A stretch of 8,286 nucleotides of DNA. It comes from Actinomycetota bacterium (GTDB lineage: Bacteria; Actinomycetota; Actinomycetes; Nanopelagicales; Nanopelagicaceae). The stretch's first letter is position 1. Every line of letters begins with the position of its first letter. Under the pieces are notes generated by a model that saw only the letters and a program-made list of their open reading frames with translations, had not been told where the DNA came from and did not search any database. The DNA lies in assembly GCA_009702845.1 (NCBI GenBank), contig WLHG01000035.1:1-8286 (forward strand). The letters run 5' to 3'. Shown in pieces: positions 1-6,661 of the stretch. The translations under genes and the position numbers were made by a program.

Positions 1-241
1 CGATCATTTTACATGAACCGGCTACGCCAGCTGCAGTCATTGCTGCCTGAACCGATGTAACACCAAAGGCGGCTGCATTTGCTAATCCAGTGCCGTATGC
101 GGCAAAGCCAGCACCTGACATTGGCTGAACAGTTCCAACACGGATGTCGACACCTGCAGCGTTAGCAGGGACCGTTGATACAAATAGCGCCGCTGCCGCG
201 ACTGCGACAGTAGCGAAAACTAAACTTTTATTCTTCTTCAT
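1..241 (-). CDS. LIV-type ABC transporter solute-binding protein, N-terminal part (cut by window edge)
   Basis: The first 80 residues are visible and the gene runs off the left edge. They begin with a typical Sec signal peptide: Lys-rich start (MKKNK), a hydrophobic Val/Ala core at about residues 7-22, and a likely cleavage site after residues 24-28 (VPANA, then AGVD). The mature start reads IRVGTVQPMSG followed by AAYGTGLANAAAFG, which resembles the opening strand and ligand loop of type 1 periplasmic binding proteins (LivJ/LivK family). The role is inferred: extracellular capture of the solute and delivery to the LivHMGF permease encoded just upstream. The start is supported by GAGGAG at 249-254, 7 bases before the ATG. 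There is no lipobox Cys, which is unusual for a Gram-positive binding protein. The 99-base gap after livF and the motif within it suggest a promoter of its own. Substrate specificity cannot be judged from this fragment. Confidence 0.85.
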   Translation of the reverse strand, partial: MKKNKSLVFATVAVAAAALFVSTVPANAAGVDIRVGTVQPMSGAGFAAYGTGLANAAAFGVTSVQAAMTAAGVAGSCKMI

Positions 242-273
242 TGTGCAGCTCCTCGAGGGTGACTTATGCCTTG

Positions 274-291
274 ATAATTGACGGTCGTCAA
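274..291 (-). promoter_or_regulatory. Candidate operator/promoter element upstream of the binding-protein gene (copy A)
   Basis: On the minus strand this region reads TGACGACCGTCAATTAT (290 to 274), and 15 of its 17 bases recur at 7911-7927. Bases 278-291 form a perfect palindrome, TTGACG-AC-CGTCAA. Copy A lies 32 bases upstream of the ATG of the binding protein. TTGACG also resembles a -35 hexamer, with ATAAGT 18 bases further on (262-267), but that would leave a leader of only about 14 bases. An alternative -10 at TTAGTT/TAGTTA just upstream would place the palindrome at the transcription start. The exact promoter is unresolved. The site may be a repressor operator. Confidence 0.45.
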
Positions 292-340
292 ATAACTAAG
301 CAAGTATGCACTTAGAAGCTCAAGAAATAAAGGTCAGCAC

Positions 341-1081
341 TCAGGTATTTTTAGAGCGTTTTCCGAAGTAAATCCCTACGATTTCTGGGTCTACGGCGAG
401 GGCAGCTCCTGGCCCCTCGTGGCGATTCTTGCCCATGTCGAGAACGTACCCATAGGTAGAGATTTCTAGGGCACGCCTAGCATTCTGTTCGACCATCAAA
501 ATCGTTACACCACCGTTATTAATGCGAACCAATTCATCAAATAATTGATCGACAAGGGCTGGAGCCAATCCCGCCGATGGCTCATCCAGCAAAAGGACGT
601 CCGGGGCAGACATCAGAGCCCTAGCCAGCGCCAACATTTGACGTTGTCCTCCTGAGAGCTGACCGGCTCGATCCCTCTTTCGAGAGACAAGATCTGGATA
701 CCTCACGTACATGCTTTCTTTGAGCTCATCAAGAGTTTTACCTGATTCAGGTATATAGCCAACATCCAAATTTTCATCGATTGTCATGCCGACAAATATA
801 TTTTCAATCTGAGGAACGTATCCGATCCCAATTTTAGAGAGGTTGTATGGCTTGGTGCCAAGGATGTTGACCTCCTTGCCATCACGCAGAATCGTTGCAC
901 TGCCAGATGTCACCTTAGCAATACCAAAGATTGCTTTCATGATCGTTGATTTGCCAGCTCCATTAGGACCAACGATGGTAACAATTGATTTCTCAGGAAC
1001 TTCAATATTTACTCCATTGAGAATCTTAATATCCCCATATCCACCTTCGAGATCAGAGATCTTCAATAATGGTTGCGTCAT
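341..1081 (-). CDS. livF: LIV-type ABC transporter ATP-binding protein LivF
   Basis: This is one of the two cytoplasmic ATPases that power the branched-chain amino acid type (HAAT family) importer. All nucleotide-binding motifs are present in 246 residues: Walker A GPNGAGKS (38-45), Q-loop Gln91, signature LSGGQ (142-146), Walker B VLLLDEP (162-168) and D-loop SAGL (169-172). The switch position reads VEQN with Gln199 in place of the usual His, which is characteristic of LivF and separates it from LivG. Length is close to the family norm (about 235-245). The ATG overlaps the livG stop as ATGA, indicating translational coupling, with AAGG 7 bases upstream. It is the last gene of the livHMGF block; the next gene, the binding protein, starts 99 bases downstream. 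The LIV family also carries urea, amides and aromatic compounds, so the gene name does not fix the substrate. Confidence 0.93.
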   Translation of the reverse strand: MTQPLLKISDLEGGYGDIKILNGVNIEVPEKSIVTIVGPNGAGKSTIMKAIFGIAKVTSGSATILRDGKEVNILGTKPYNLSKIGIGYVPQIENIFVGMTIDENLDVGYIPESGKTLDELKESMYVRYPDLVSRKRDRAGQLSGGQRQMLALARALMSAPDVLLLDEPSAGLAPALVDQLFDELVRINNGGVTILMVEQNARRALEISTYGYVLDMGKNRHEGPGAALAVDPEIVGIYFGKRSKNT

Positions 1082-1854
1082 GAAGTTGCCTTTCTGGTTC
1101 CGAGGTAGGCATCAATAACCGCCTGATTTTCATAGATGGAGTTCGGTTTGCCTTCGGCAATAACTCTTCCCTCGGCCATAACGATAACTTGATCGGAAAT
1201 ATTCATCACCGTCTCTAAATCATGTTCTATGAGTAGAAAAGTGAGGTGATGCTCAGTCCTAAGAGCATGCAAAACTTCCAATAATTTCTCAACCAAGGTT
1301 GGATTCACTCCGGCAAAGGGCTCATCGAGAAGGAGCATGACAGGATTGGCCATCAGTGCTCGGGCAAGGTCAAGAAGTTTTCGCTGGCCACCTGAGAGAA
1401 TTCCCGCATATTCATGGGCAAATCTTTCAATTCCAATTTGCTGCAGAAGCTCCATGGCTCGGTTACGACACTGCTCTTCATATGCTCGTCTAGCCTTCGG
1501 ATTAAAGAAGTTAACCAAACTGTCTCCTGGATTATCCTGACCACCTAGCATTAAATTATCTAAAACACTCATCCGTTTAATAACCTTAGCGCCTTGGAAT
1601 GTTCGAATGATTCCGCGGTCGGCAATCTTATGTGGCAAAAGTCCCTGAATTTCCAAGCCTTCAAAGAGAATCGTTCCAGAATCCGGCTTTATTGCACCGC
1701 TAATTAAGTTGAACAAAGTTGTCTTGCCAGCTCCATTTGGACCGATTACAGATGTAACACTTCCAACTTCAACATTCAAGGTTGCGCCATTTACTGCTCG
1801 TACGCCACCAAAAGAGATTGCGACATCTTTTACTTCGAGGATTAGATTATTCAA
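1078..1854 (-). CDS. livG: LIV-type ABC transporter ATP-binding protein LivG
   Basis: This is the second ATPase of the importer, expected to pair with LivF under the LivH/LivM membrane dimer. Counting from the TTG start chosen here (258 residues): Walker A GPNGAGKT (38-45), Q-loop Gln87 in RTFQ, signature LSGGQ (153-157), Walker B MLLLDEP (173-179), FAGVNP (180-185) and switch His211 in IEHDLE. The EHD motif and the insert around residues 104-135 fit LivG rather than LivF. Start choice: TTG at 1854 has AGGAGA at 1861-1866, 6 bases upstream, and yields the usual N-terminus (ILEVKDVAISFGG). An in-frame TTG at 1878 would add eight residues but has no comparable ribosome binding site. The TTG overlaps the 3' end of livM by 8 bases. 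Its own TGA overlaps the livF ATG. Confidence 0.92.
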   Translation of the reverse strand: MNNLILEVKDVAISFGGVRAVNGATLNVEVGSVTSVIGPNGAGKTTLFNLISGAIKPDSGTILFEGLEIQGLLPHKIADRGIIRTFQGAKVIKRMSVLDNLMLGGQDNPGDSLVNFFNPKARRAYEEQCRNRAMELLQQIGIERFAHEYAGILSGGQRKLLDLARALMANPVMLLLDEPFAGVNPTLVEKLLEVLHALRTEHHLTFLLIEHDLETVMNISDQVIVMAEGRVIAEGKPNSIYENQAVIDAYLGTRKATS

Positions 1855-2830
1855 GGACCATCTCCTGACGTTTTCCAAAGATTCCTTGAGGACGGCGCAT
1901 CATAAGAATAATGAGAACGATTCCAATAATCATTATTCGAATATAGGCTCTCTGCGAGGCATCGAAAGTAGAGAATGGCCAGAACGTAAAGAAGCGAGTT
2001 CCACCGTAGAGGAATCCAAAGAATATTGCCGCGAGGGGAAGACCCTTTACCTTCGTAGCTCCACCCAATATCAAAATCATCCAGCCGTAGAAAGTTACGA
2101 TAGTAAGGAAATCATCGGGTGATAACAATGAAGACTCTAACGCCCAATAGATTCCGGCGATCCCACCGATTATTGAACCTAAAATTACGGCCTGCAAGCG
2201 AAACCTAAAGACATTCTTGCCAAGGGCTGCAGGGACTTCATCATCTTCTCGCGTTGCCCGGAGAACGCGTGCCCAAGAAGTTCGTTCGATACGGGAGATG
2301 AGAAATAAAAGAATGCCAAGGGTTATCCAAACAATTATCGCCATTACAAATTCACGGTCAGCTATTTCACCAAATATTGGAGTTAAAATCTCGCGTGCGC
2401 GATTCATGATGGAGTCCCATGTGTCGGTATATGACGGGTAGTTATCTCCAATAACGGGAATAGCTAAAGAGCCTTGTACTCCGCCGGTTAAGCCGTCAGA
2501 GTTGTATATGACATAGCGGACGATTTCTGAGAAAGCGATACTAACAATCGAAAAATAGTCGCCCCTAAGCCGAAGGGTTGTTAAGCCCAAAAAGGCACCC
2601 CCAAGGGCGGCGACGCCTACACCTGTTGCTGCAGCAATCCAGAAATTAATTCCATGCGAGATAACCAAAATCGCCATTGTGTACGAGGACAGAGCCATCA
2701 TTCCAACGTGACCAAAATTCAGTATGCCGCCAACGCCGTACTGCACTTGTAGGCCTAAAGCAAAAATTCCATAAATGCCGGACATGGTAAGAATGAAGAT
2801 CCAGAAGCCTGGTTGCATTAGTGCAGTCAT
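1847..2830 (-). CDS. livM: LIV-type ABC transporter permease LivM
   Basis: Integral membrane subunit of the importer, 327 residues, mostly hydrophobic with about eight membrane segments by eye. Family hallmarks are visible: GGILNFGHVGMMALSSY (34-50), RLRGDYFSIVSIAFSEIVR (87-105), NSDGLTGGVQG (110-120), the cytoplasmic coupling stretch RATREDDEVPAALG (191-204), and the C-terminal RRPQGIFGK (312-320). Between about residues 126 and 160 lies a polar loop, as in other LivM proteins. Length fits the shorter LivM class (about 300-350), without the N-terminal extension of the E. coli protein. The ATG shares one base with the livH stop (TAATG), so the two permeases are probably translated in a coupled way. 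The 3' end overlaps the livG start. The solute preference cannot be read from the sequence. Confidence 0.92.
   Translation of the reverse strand: MTALMQPGFWIFILTMSGIYGIFALGLQVQYGVGGILNFGHVGMMALSSYTMAILVISHGINFWIAAATGVGVAALGGAFLGLTTLRLRGDYFSIVSIAFSEIVRYVIYNSDGLTGGVQGSLAIPVIGDNYPSYTDTWDSIMNRAREILTPIFGEIADREFVMAIIVWITLGILLFLISRIERTSWARVLRATREDDEVPAALGKNVFRFRLQAVILGSIIGGIAGIYWALESSLLSPDDFLTIVTFYGWMILILGGATKVKGLPLAAIFFGFLYGGTRFFTFWPFSTFDASQRAYIRIMIIGIVLIILMMRRPQGIFGKRQEMVLE
1861..1866 (-). promoter_or_regulatory. Ribosome binding site that decides the livG start
   Basis: AGGAGA on the minus strand lies inside the last codons of livM, 6 bases before a TTG at 1854-1852. This spacing favours the TTG at 1854 over the upstream in-frame TTG at 1878 as the livG start. 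Confidence 0.6.
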
Positions 2831-3723
2831 TAGATTTTTCTCGCCTTCACTCCGAAAATTCCCTCTGGCTTAAACAGCAAAACAATCACAAGAACGGCAA
2901 AGGCGACAACAGGTTTATAAGTCGATGGGATGCCTCCCAAGAGCGCATCCCACGTAGAGAGCTCCATGACAACACCCAGAACAAAACCGCCAATCAGCGC
3001 CCCGTAGGCATCTCCAATAGTTCCAAGGACAACTGCAGCTAAAATCGAAAGTAGTAGATCAAGGCCCATTCCATTTGTGAATTGGCCTTGAACCGTTCCT
3101 TGGAAGACACCCGCAAGCGCACCGAAAGCACCGCTTATAGTCCATGTAGCAATAATCACTCGATCAACGTTAATTCCTGATACGGCCGCTAGAGAAGGAT
3201 TGTCAGCATAAGCGCGCATATTCTTTCCAGTGGTCGACTTCTTAATAAATAGTGCAATGGCTGTAATTGCAACAGAGGCCGAACACAAGACTATTAACTG
3301 AGCTTGAGCAATTTGAGCTCCTAGGAACTCAAAGGTTTTTATCTGGTCGATTTCAAATTTTCGGCTGTTACTGCCAAAGGTAAGCGCGATTGCCTGACGA
3401 AGAACGAAGGCGATCCCTGTTGCCACAAGAAATAAGGCAAGCATTCCAGCACCACTTTTGCGCAGTTTGCGCCAGAGAAAGAATTCGAGAATCAAAGATA
3501 CGACGACTCCGATAATCATAGAAAGTATTACGGCAACAATAAATGGCAGGTGCCTGTCAACTGCCAAAAAGACAGTTGTGAATGCACCCAAAGTTAGGAA
3601 ATCGCCAGCTGCGAAATTTACCAAACGCAAAACGGAGTAAACGAGAGAGATGCCTAATGCCGCAATTCCAAAGATAGAGCCCTCGACCAAACCGTTAAAG
3701 AGCAATTGAACAAACTCAGCCAC
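2830..3723 (-). CDS. livH: LIV-type ABC transporter permease LivH
   Basis: First gene of the importer block, 297 residues with about eight membrane segments. Typical LivH features are NGLVEGSIFGIAALGISLVY (10-29), RLVNFAAGDFLTLGAF (33-48), the coupling loop TTGKNMRAYADNPSLAAVSGI (165-185), the GDAYGALIGGFVLGVVMEL region (238-256), and the end motif KPEGIFG (285-291). It is expected to form the transmembrane pore with LivM. The start is GTG at 3723; GAGG at 3731-3734 lies 7 bases upstream. An ATG overlapping the GTG upstream is out of frame. No gene precedes it on this strand for over 400 bases, so it should be the head of the livHMGF transcript. The divergent small gene begins 105 bases away. 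Confidence 0.93.
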   Translation of the reverse strand: MAEFVQLLFNGLVEGSIFGIAALGISLVYSVLRLVNFAAGDFLTLGAFTTVFLAVDRHLPFIVAVILSMIIGVVVSLILEFFLWRKLRKSGAGMLALFLVATGIAFVLRQAIALTFGSNSRKFEIDQIKTFEFLGAQIAQAQLIVLCSASVAITAIALFIKKSTTGKNMRAYADNPSLAAVSGINVDRVIIATWTISGAFGALAGVFQGTVQGQFTNGMGLDLLLSILAAVVLGTIGDAYGALIGGFVLGVVMELSTWDALLGGIPSTYKPVVAFAVLVIVLLFKPEGIFGVKARKI

Positions 3724-3828
3724 GCATCAACCTCACTCTTCTAAGGATTTTAAGGCCCAATAAAATTAACCCGGCCAAAGATACCTAAAATCACATGATT
3801 TGTCTGTACGTGCCTTACGATATTTAGC
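3724..3828. promoter_or_regulatory. Divergent intergenic region with putative promoters for livH and the small plus-strand gene
   Basis: This 105-base AT-rich gap separates two divergent genes and should hold both promoters. Toward livH, TTAAAAT on the minus strand (TAAAAT at 3747-3752) is a plausible -10 about 23 bases before the GTG, but no convincing -35 stands at 16-18 bases. Toward the small gene, TACGAT at 3816-3821 is a TANNNT-type -10 ending 7 bases before its GTG. The 17-base motif shared by the other two intergenic regions was not found here. Confidence 0.4.
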
Positions 3829-4158
3829 GTGGATACAGCCAGCGAAAGCGACATGGAGCTTTTTGATTTACGGATTGTTGTAGATCGAATTGAGGGCAGA
3901 TCCGTCTGTGGGTTAAGCGTAGGAGATTACTTCGAAGTAACTAATAGCGCCGAACTTCGAATCCCAGAAGGCAAACATTTCTGCATCTACGCCATACAGG
4001 CCGCCATGCCATTGCTACCTGCCAAACAACGTCAAATGCCTGCCAGCGACTGGCTAGAGACCGACTCTTTTGTAGCATGCCCTGATCCAGATGAGAGAGT
4101 AGTAATGCGCATTGAGCGAACTAGAAAAGTCAAACTTAGTTCAGGTGATTTAACTTAG
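3829..4158 (+). CDS. Small Cys-containing protein resembling the TIGR04076 family
   Basis: Predicted 109-residue cytoplasmic protein without signal peptide or membrane segment, and the only plus-strand gene of the window. Visible features are ELFDLRIVVDRIEGRSVCGLSVGDYFEV (residues 10-37), then a Cys/aromatic stretch HFCIYAIQAAMPLLPAKQR (50-68), DW (74-75), ACPDP (83-87) and VMRIER (92-97). Three Cys (27, 52, 84) sit in these conserved-looking blocks. From memory this pattern matches the uncharacterised TIGR04076 family, whose biochemical role is unknown to me. Start choice: GTG 3829 gives the longest frame and would fit a leaderless transcript from the -10 at 3816-3821. ATG 3853 (residue 9) is an alternative, but neither has a clear ribosome binding site. 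It ends inside the 3' end of the convergent reductase gene (4-base overlap). A link to the neighbouring reductases is inferred from position only. Confidence 0.7.
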   Translation: MDTASESDMELFDLRIVVDRIEGRSVCGLSVGDYFEVTNSAELRIPEGKHFCIYAIQAAMPLLPAKQRQMPASDWLETDSFVACPDPDERVVMRIERTRKVKLSSGDLT

Positions 4159-5195
4159 TTATTATTTGTGTGCATGATTTTGCGATGTTTTTCCGAATAC
4201 CTCTCTAAATCGTAGACAGGTCCGGTCGGCCCCTTTGATTCGGACAAAATCTCATCTATCGCTTCAAGCTCTTGGCTTGTGAAAATAATCTGAGGTATTT
4301 TCACGTTTGAATCAATGTGCGAGATATTTCGAGCGCCAACTATCACGCCTTTCACGGCTGGGCGAGCCAGTACCCATGCTGATGCAATGGTTCCAATATC
4401 TGTCTCGTGGCTATCGGCAATATTTTTACACACACGCAAAAGTCTTTGGAAGAGCTCCCATCCGCCGAACTCTTCGATAATTATTTGATATTTAACATTT
4501 GATCGCGTTTCTACCTGAGTCGGCTCTGCTGCGCCTAAGAACTTCTCTGAAAAGAACCCTCCGGCGACTGTGCCGTAACAGAGTATTCCAATCTCATTTT
4601 CCTTACAGAACTGGCCCATACCTTGCTCTGCTCTGCGATCTAACATCGAGTATTGGATTTGATGGCTCGCTGGTTTTAATCCAGCGTTAACCATCTCTTC
4701 AAGACGAGCTAAATCAAAATTGGTGATTCCCACATTTCTAATCTTGCCAAGCTCCTTGAGCCCGAAGAGAGCTTCCATTGCAGCCAGGTAGTGACGATCT
4801 TCATATCTCCACCAGTGAAGTTGAACCAGATCGACCTGATCAACACCCAGGCGTGCCAAAGAGCGATTTACAATGTTTATTGCATCGGAGCTATCGAAAT
4901 CCTTTAAGAATGTCTCATTCGGAACATACTTGGTGTGAAGCTGAACGCTCGAGCGGGCGTTAATCCCAATCTCTTTGCTCAACTCAACTAGAGTTTTTCC
5001 AACTAACTCTTCAACTCCTGTATAGATATCACCAAAATCAAAGGTAGTTATTCCAGCTTTAATAAAAGAAATCATGTCTGAAATTGCCGCTTGTTCTTGA
5101 ATCTCAATGTTTAATGAGTGACCAGAACTCAACTGCCAACCACCCTTTATTACAGGTGAGATTTCATATCCAGCAACAAGTTCACGTTTCTTCAT
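4155..5195 (-). CDS. Aldo/keto reductase (stand-alone)
   Basis: NAD(P)H-dependent oxidoreductase of the aldo/keto reductase superfamily (TIM barrel), 346 residues and a full-length domain. The catalytic tetrad is intact: Asp53 and Tyr58 (TFDFGDIYTG), Lys89 (LHTKY) and His127 (VQLHWW). Cofactor-side and barrel motifs follow: GITNF (156-160), SHQIQYSMLDRR (177-188), LCYGTVAGGF (205-214) and VIVGARN (284-290). It should reduce an aldehyde or ketone, or oxidise the corresponding alcohol; the substrate is not evident. It is the last gene of the PLP-AKR-Rid unit and overlaps the upstream fusion gene as ATGA. No strong ribosome binding site is seen, so translation may rely on coupling. It resembles the reductase half of that fusion along its whole length, including a shared GGWELFQRLL / GGWDKFQHLL block, suggesting an old tandem duplication. 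It lacks the Rid tail. Confidence 0.9.
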   Translation of the reverse strand: MKKRELVAGYEISPVIKGGWQLSSGHSLNIEIQEQAAISDMISFIKAGITTFDFGDIYTGVEELVGKTLVELSKEIGINARSSVQLHTKYVPNETFLKDFDSSDAINIVNRSLARLGVDQVDLVQLHWWRYEDRHYLAAMEALFGLKELGKIRNVGITNFDLARLEEMVNAGLKPASHQIQYSMLDRRAEQGMGQFCKENEIGILCYGTVAGGFFSEKFLGAAEPTQVETRSNVKYQIIIEEFGGWELFQRLLRVCKNIADSHETDIGTIASAWVLARPAVKGVIVGARNISHIDSNVKIPQIIFTSQELEAIDEILSESKGPTGPVYDLERYSEKHRKIMHTNNN

Positions 5196-6643
5196 TGAAT
5201 AACCGCTTCAACTTCTATCTCAACTAAGTAATCGCTGCCGATAAGCTCGGCTTTGAACATTGTATTTGCTGGGCGAATATCGGCGAAGCGGATTCCATGG
5301 ACTCGAGCTATTGGTTCCCAGTTCTTTAAGTCGCTGACAAAGATTCGTGATCGAACCACATCGGTTAGTTTTGCCCCTAATGATTCAAGAGATGCCTCAA
5401 TTTTATCGATTACAAAATGAGTTTGTGCAACAGGATCATTTACTCCCACAGAGATTGATCCATGTGTTGCTGTAGTTCCTGAAACAAGTACGCGATCACC
5501 GATTCGAACTGCTCGACTATATCCAGCCAAGTTTTCCCATGTAGTTCCTGAATCGATCATTGACTTTCCACCTGATTGAGTAACTTCGTAAACCGGTGGA
5601 AAATCTTCGAGATGATGGCTTAAATCCCCTGAAGCAGTTAGATAAGGAGGTTTGCGATATTCATCTCCGCAGTCCCCAGGGATTACTTCCAAAAGAGCGA
5701 GAGCCGACGCAATTTTTGAGGATTGCGCTGTAGAGAGATCGAAAGTGAAGAGTGAAACAGCGTCAGCGATATGGGCGTTTTCGCCAAGGCGCGCACCAAT
5801 AATGACTGCCCCAACTGCCTTTTGGGCCAGCTGGTACTTGCTGGCTACCGTTGAAATAGAACGGTCAACCTCTTTTCCAACTTCATCAAGTGTTGAAAGC
5901 AGATGCTGGAACTTATCCCAGCCACCGGCTACATCAATGAATCGCTTGTACTTCATGAGAGACCAGTTTGGAAGTGCCTCACCAGTTGGATCGGTTTTAC
6001 CTAACCATTTTTGAGAAATAAAACCGCCACATAGCGTGCCATAAGCGAGAATTTTCACGCCGTTGGCATCACAGTAATCTGCCATCTCCCCACCACCGCG
6101 CTGATCAACGAGGGAGTACGAAATTTGATTTGAAACGATGTTAACTCCCGTTGATTTGGCGATTCTTAAATGCGCAGTGTCGAAGTTAGTGACACCAATT
6201 GCTCCGATCAGACCCTCTTCTTGCAACTCTTGTAAATACATAAGAGCGTCTAACCAGAAGGGGTTAGAGAAATTCCATGCATGATATTGAAGTAGCTCTA
6301 CTTTTTCACTTTGTAAACGTGTGCATCTCTCTTGGACTGCCGCTCTTACTTGATCACGCGTGACCGGCCCTGGCTTTGGAACCCACTTTGTAAACAGGTG
6401 TGCGTTTTTTCCAGCTGGAAGATGCTTTTTAAAATAGCCAGCAATGATTTCAGCTGAACCATAGTGGTCTGCCATATCGAAAGTATCTAAACCAACGTGC
6501 GCGTAGGCGGCCATGAACTCTGCAGTTGCAGCTGGATCTAGTGTCGAACCATCTTTTTCCATATCAGCAATCTGCCAAAGCCCCGTAATTGCGCGGGCGA
6601 TATTGATTCCAGGTGCGAGATCCACTCTTTCAATCTGTGTCAT
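5192..6643 (-). CDS. Aldo/keto reductase fused to a C-terminal Rid (YjgF/UK114) domain
   Basis: A two-domain protein of 483 residues. Residues 1 to about 335 form an aldo/keto reductase with an intact tetrad: Asp56 and Tyr61 (TFDMADHYGSAE), Lys86 (FTKW) and His121 (LQYHAW); also GVTNF (150-154), SNQISYSLVDQR (171-182) and VIIGAR (280-285). After a linker (about 336-364), residues 365-483 form a complete Rid domain: GYSRAVRIGDRVLVSGT (374-390), QTHFVIDKIEASLESLGA (407-424), VVRSRIFVSD (429-438), RPANT (457-461) and LVEIEVEAV (473-481). Rid proteins act on reactive imines or enamines, or have poorly known roles in catabolic operons. Here the Arg of RidA (PARS in the E. coli protein) aligns by eye with Asn460, so classical deaminase activity is doubtful. 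The fusion suggests that an unstable intermediate passes between the two sites. It sits 18 bases after the PLP enzyme gene, with GGAG at 6650-6653. Confidence 0.9.
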   Translation of the reverse strand: MTQIERVDLAPGINIARAITGLWQIADMEKDGSTLDPAATAEFMAAYAHVGLDTFDMADHYGSAEIIAGYFKKHLPAGKNAHLFTKWVPKPGPVTRDQVRAAVQERCTRLQSEKVELLQYHAWNFSNPFWLDALMYLQELQEEGLIGAIGVTNFDTAHLRIAKSTGVNIVSNQISYSLVDQRGGGEMADYCDANGVKILAYGTLCGGFISQKWLGKTDPTGEALPNWSLMKYKRFIDVAGGWDKFQHLLSTLDEVGKEVDRSISTVASKYQLAQKAVGAVIIGARLGENAHIADAVSLFTFDLSTAQSSKIASALALLEVIPGDCGDEYRKPPYLTASGDLSHHLEDFPPVYEVTQSGGKSMIDSGTTWENLAGYSRAVRIGDRVLVSGTTATHGSISVGVNDPVAQTHFVIDKIEASLESLGAKLTDVVRSRIFVSDLKNWEPIARVHGIRFADIRPANTMFKAELIGSDYLVEIEVEAVIQ

Positions 6644-6661
6644 CTGAGTCTCCGAGTATCT

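Noticed and set aside
293..325. Possible hairpin terminator after livF (CTAAG...CTTAG and AAGT-GCAT-ACTT)
   Set aside because: The stems are only 4-5 bp, AT-rich, and lack a following T-run on the transcribed strand.
1855..1878. Longer livG reading frame starting at TTG 1878
   Set aside because: It adds eight residues not typical of LivG. The strong AGGAGA lies downstream of it and is correctly spaced for the TTG at 1854.
1709..2122. Plus-strand open frame of 137 codons
   Set aside because: It lies antisense to livG and livM, which have clear family motifs. Its translation is low-complexity in character and has no recognisable domain or ribosome binding site.
5652..6014. Plus-strand open frame of 120 codons
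   Set aside because: It is antisense to the reductase half of the AKR-Rid fusion, with no recognisable motif; a shadow of the real gene.
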